Of a stretch of 64,000 bases of DNA, positions 60,072 to 64,000 are shown in pieces; the first letter of the stretch is position 1, and each line of letters starts with the position of its first letter. The notes beneath the pieces were generated by a model that saw nothing but the letters and a program-made list of their open reading frames with translations, did no database searches and had not been told where the DNA came from. The stretch spans positions 7,691,875-7,755,874 of the forward strand of contig NC_059287.1 in the NCBI RefSeq assembly GCF_017591435.1, written 5' to 3'. This DNA is from Portunus trituberculatus (Eukaryota > Arthropoda > Malacostraca > Decapoda > Portunidae). Made by a program: the position numbers and the translations under genes.

Positions 60072-62770
60072 ATTACAAGTAATCCTGACCTTATTATAAT
60101 AAACAGTCATGGCTTAAAATCAAACGAAGAATTAAAAATACCAGGATATAAAATATATAAGGTTAATTATACCGAAAGCATATCAGACGATTCAGCAATT
60201 GCAGTCAAACATAATATCAAACATAAACTTTTCGACGACTTCGATACTGACTTCTTAGCTTTAGAAATTGAAACTAGTCTTGGCCCTATTAAAATAGCCA
60301 CTACATACTTATCTCCAAGACGTCCCTTCCTTCCGTATACTGACATGTATAAGCTTCTAAGTAATTCCACCCTTTGTTTCATAATAGGTGACTTCAACGG
60401 AAGGCAGACAAGTTTCGGTAATAAGGAAACAATACAGTTGGGAAAAGTTTAATTAATCTTATTAATCAAGGTAAAATCATTCATTTGGGTCCACATTTTC
60501 CAACTTTTTTCTCCCATAATTCAAGGACAACTCCAGAAATTTTTTTCGCTAATAAACATCACTACCTAAATATTAGTTGTGAACCTGGAGAAATAACGAC
60601 ATCTGACCACTTACCAGTAGTTATAAAACTTTCCACAACACCATTTTTTAATAGAAAAACAAAAAGTATATAAAACAAATAATGCTGATTGGGACCTATT
60701 CCAAAATAAATTAGATACACAAATAAATCTTACCAATTTAGATGGTAATACTATAAAACAATTACAAGAGGCATCTTTTAACTGGTTAAAAACGGTTAAA
60801 AACGCAATGGACGCAGCAATACCTAAGTCTAGTTATCAATTTATATACCAGCTTAAAACAACACCTGAAATTACAACAACACCTGAAATTACAAAACTTA
60901 AAAACCAATATAAAACTCTATCAGAATTTGCTAAGCACTTCGGCTGGACAATACAAATTTATAGAGAATATCAAAGAATTAAATCTGAATTACGAGATCG
61001 ATGTAAGGAAGCATATAATAAGAATTGGGAAAAAAAGATTAAAGATATTTTGGACAACTCTAAAAACAGTAAAGATTTTTGGAACAAAATAAAGATATTA
61101 AAAGGCAAAAATATGACTCATGTTAATTACTTGAAAGATAATGATGGTAATAAATACTACTCAGACCAAGAAAAGTGTAATTTAATGGAAAAAACATGGA
61201 GAGGTTTTTTTTTTTTTTTAGAATTACAGAGGAGGAAGAGAATATTTTTGATAAAAATCACTCTGATCATAATGACCAATATATAAATATACACAACAAC
61301 AGAGTCAAGCCATTCCCTACTGTTAACATTAATAGAATAAACAATGAAACCTATCAAACAAGAGAAATAACTTTAGAGAAAATAAAACTGTTTATAAGAA
61401 GATAGAATAAGAAAACCCCTGGTTCAACAAAAATCAACAAAATAATTCTGGAGAAATGCAGAGAAAAGACCTTAGAACAATTAAAGAATATACTCAATGC
61501 ATGCTTATCAGCTGGCTATTTTCCAAATTGTTTTAAAGAAGCAATAATCAGATTTATACCCAAGAAAGACAAATTTCCTACAAACCCTATAAATCATCGT
61601 CCTATTTCTTTACTTGAGATACCTAGAAAAATCTTTGAAAGACCAATCCAGTCAAGATTAAATCACTTTTTAACTGTAAACAACATTCTAAAAGAAAGAC
61701 AACATGGCTACCGAACATACAAAGGAACTCATACTGCAATCACAACCACTTATGAAACAATCGCAAATGCCCTGGCAGAAAAGAAACAGGTTTACATGGT
61801 TCTTCGCGATGTGGCAAAAGCCTTTGATAAAGTATGGCACAATGGCTTTAAATACAAAATATTAAGATTGAGATTACCAGACATATTGGAGAAAATTTTA
61901 TGCAATTTTTTGGAATATCGCAAAGCAAAAATAAATATAGGCACTAAATTCAGCAAGGACATCAATCTCTTAAGTGGTGTTCCACAAGGCAGCGTATAAT
62001 CTCCAACATTGTATACCTTGTTCACTAATGATCTTTCTTCATCTGAGTATGGCTGCCTTGACATCATGTATGCTGATGATGTTACACAGATAATCACTTC
62101 TCCAAGTAAGTCAAAGTTAATGATGAAGGCTAAAGTAGAACGAGAGATTGAAAGAATAAGCAAATTTGAAAGGAATTGGAAGATCAAAACCAGTGAAGAA
62201 AAATTCCAAATTATACCCATTGCACAACTTAAAACAATAAACATCAAAGCAAATGGCAAAGAAATTGAAACAAGCAGAAAGGGAAAACTTCTTGGTTTGA
62301 ATATATCAACACATGGATTTATTAACCATATTACAAGAACAATAAAAAAAGGTAAAGGAATTTTATCACAACTAAGAAAGTTCAGCGGTTTAACTCCTAA
62401 AATAAAGACAACATTAGTAAAAACTCTCCTAATTCCGGTAATTACATACCCATCAATACCACTCCGTATGGCATCTAAAACCAAAAAAAAAAAAAAAAAA
62501 GAAAATGCAAACAATTCTGAATAAAGCTGTGAGATTTATTCACTGTAATGAACAGCAGCAACTAAATACTGCCAATTTACATATCAAATATGGAATCACT
62601 CCTCTAAACATCTTAAATTATCAGAGGGCATTAAACACATGGGAAACCATTAAAATAAGTGAAAGTGAGCAATACAATACATTAATAACTCCGCATAATA
62701 ATATACATAGCTGGTTTCCCAAATGCAGCAAGATAATCTTGATGGAACAACCTCAAGCGATAATAACTTA
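60072..62770 (+). pseudogene. LINE-I ORF2 (endonuclease-RT), broken
   Basis: Endonuclease: INSHGLKSNEELKIPGYK, TTYLSPRRP and FIIGDFNGRQTSFGN, then a degraded TSDHLPVVIKL. RT: FPNCFKEAIIRFIPKKDK, NHRPISLLEIPRKIFE, RQHGYRTYKGTHTAI, LRDVAKAFDKVWHNG and LSGVPQGSV followed by TAA, then the intact MYADDVTQII box (~62070). The carboxyl part runs FERNWKIKTSEEKFQIIP to NKAVRFIHCNE. Frameshifts lie near 60450, 60670, 61205 (T-run) and 62490 (A-run), with stops at ~61403 and ~61997. The motifs are those of the jockey clade. Confidence 0.85.
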
Positions 62771-62790
62771 AAACATTTCCGAAACCACCG

Positions 62791-63178
62791 TAAAAGCAAA
62801 ACTACGGATGATACCATAAATTGAATCGAAGAAAGAACCTGGGAATCGTCACAAACACACATACACGTGGATTTCCAAGAGTAGGTACACATTTAGCTGA
62901 GAACCACCACAGGCAACAGTACCAAACGGAATTAATGTTCTTAGTTTCCACAGATTGAATTGCAGAGGACGAGCGACCAGTATGATTCGGACCAACGAGG
63001 ACGACGGACCTTTCATCAACTCAACCATAATATTTGTACCTAAATTCATGATATATCCATTTATGTACATGATACAACATTAGGGGCTGCGGCACTACAC
63101 AGTCCGTATTGGTTAGGGAAAGTTGTGTTTCTTCTGGGGGATGCTGCCATACAAAGTTAATGCACTTGGGTAAAACAC

Positions 63179-63223
<45 letters not shown>

Positions 63224-63700
63224 CATGTAGGGCAGGCCAAACTTCCCTCAGGAGTCTGATTTATAGGGAAAGCTGTGTTCCTGTTTAGTGCATTTGTGGC
63301 TCCTATATTGTTTTTCACAATTCAAATATAAAAATTTATATTATGTCAATAATCTGGAGTGTCAGATATTGTTAAAATAAAATAAGGAAAATGTAAAAAC
63401 AAATAAAAATACATATAAAAATAGTAAGGTGGTCAAACCCACACTCTGTCTTTTTCTACCTTTCTTTCGCCCCTTCTCTTCCCACAAACTTTCTCTTAGC
63501 TAGCTATCTTCTATTCTTCACCCCCTATAAAAAAAAAAAAAAAGTTTCAGTTGAAGCCTTGACACCACAGAGACAGGAAGAATGCAACAGTCATCTTCAT
63601 AGCCATATGGCCATAGAATTATGTAATTGTGCAGAGCGAAATAAATTGTAATAAATCTACCATCCTTCCTCTATTAAACTGCGTTTTAATTGTTTTCCAG
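62791..63700. other. Unassigned stretch with (CT)n tract
   Basis: Apart from a (CT)n run at 63184-63220 and an A-run near 63530-63543, no feature is recognised. Confidence 0.5.
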
Positions 63701-63737
63701 AAATTATTAGTCTCGTCAGTAGCCTATCAAAGGTCGG

Positions 63738-63891
63738 GATTCGTCTGAAGGCAAGTACTCGGATCCCGCTGTGGGACTCGAGTACCACCGAGGCTAAACG
63801 ATTACCGCGCGGGGAGACGAATCCAAGCAGCTAGACGAGTACCGCGCTGCTTGGATTCGTCAGAGGGCAGCCAGTCGGATCCCACTCTCAG
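63738..63891. repeat. Short repeat module with 16-bp perfect hairpin
   Basis: Two direct copies of a ~38-base unit (GGATTCGTC, GAAGGCA or GAGGGCA, then TCGGATCCC) start at 63738 and 63853. Between them GACGAATCCAAGCAGC (63816-63831) pairs perfectly with 63846-63861 across a 14-base loop. Confidence 0.65.
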
Positions 63892-64000
63892 GCAAATCCA
63901 GCGCCGCGCCAACCCGTGCTCAAGTACTCAGATCCGGATTCGGATTCCACGGATCCGCCAGACCAAGTAATCGGATTCGTGAGTACATAAAATGTTGGAT

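Larger units (their letters stand above)
59031..62790 (+). mobile_element. LINE-I, jockey-type LINE, interrupted by Tigger
   Basis: The plus-strand LINE ORF2 begins VLHWNTNKHSLVDN at 59031. It is broken by the Tigger derivative at 59075-60068 and resumes TSNPDLIIINSHGLKSNEEL. It ends near 62770. No ORF1 is found upstream. Confidence 0.8.

Overview
This window looks like intron-rich, repeat-saturated genomic DNA from an arthropod, most likely a decapod crustacean. I infer this from the mix of CR1-, jockey-, I- and RTE-type LINEs, abundant (TG)n, (GA)n and (TA)n tracts, TTAGG-like interstitial repeats, tRNA-derived SINEs, and one recognisable intron-containing host gene. There are no bacterial-style operons. 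Most open frames are fragments of decayed mobile elements, and about a dozen element families are present, many nested in one another. Family labels (LINE-A to LINE-J, element X, P1-P3) are local to this report.

Layout. 1-13 kb: several copies of one CR1-like LINE (LINE-A), all on the minus strand, with two SINE families and a + strand LINE (LINE-H) inserted in one copy. 13-17.4 kb: AT-rich DNA, a long (TA)n tract, a weak host-exon candidate, and TTAA-flanked piggyBac-like elements; one of these sits in an old Tigger copy whose empty site is visible at 59.23 kb. 17.5-24.2 kb (minus): the first five coding exons of a PAXBP1/GCFC-type gene, with introns holding a TTAA MITE, a 50-bp minisatellite and a SINE. 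24.5-31.7 kb (minus): a CR1 LINE (LINE-B) whose esterase-type ORF1 is split by an opposite-strand LINE-A copy. 32.1-41.9 kb (minus): LINE-C, whose ORF1 is split by element X (35311-41051, +).

Element X is the most interesting object. It is a 5.7-kb DNA-transposon-like unit with long imperfect inverted termini and TA flanks. It carries one long decayed reading frame whose carboxyl half matches, motif by motif, the seven-acidic-residue pattern of FEN1/XPG-type nucleases. That region follows two Cys/His modules and precedes a Cys-rich tail.

42.1-46.1 kb: LINE-D (+). 46.1-50.1 kb: RNase H-bearing I-type LINE-G (-), split by LINE-E (+). 50.1-53.8 kb: a Ty3/gypsy pol (-) with a LINE-E copy inside its reverse transcriptase. 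53.8-54.9 kb: an RTE fragment. 55.8-56.3 kb: another LINE remnant, then a 500-N gap. 57.0-58.8 kb: a possible divergent gene pair (a THAP-domain first exon on minus, an unknown first exon on plus) around a GC-rich promoter, with a 451-bp hAT MITE carrying a perfect 8-bp target duplication. 58.9-62.8 kb: a jockey-type LINE (LINE-I) with a promoter-like CCAAT/CRE/TATA/Inr array at its start, interrupted by a 994-bp Tigger derivative. 62.8-64 kb: no gene seen; a 16-bp perfect hairpin lies in a small dispersed repeat.

Only the PAXBP1-like exons, and more tentatively the 57.4-58.5 kb pair, look like host genes. No RNA gene or CRISPR array was found.
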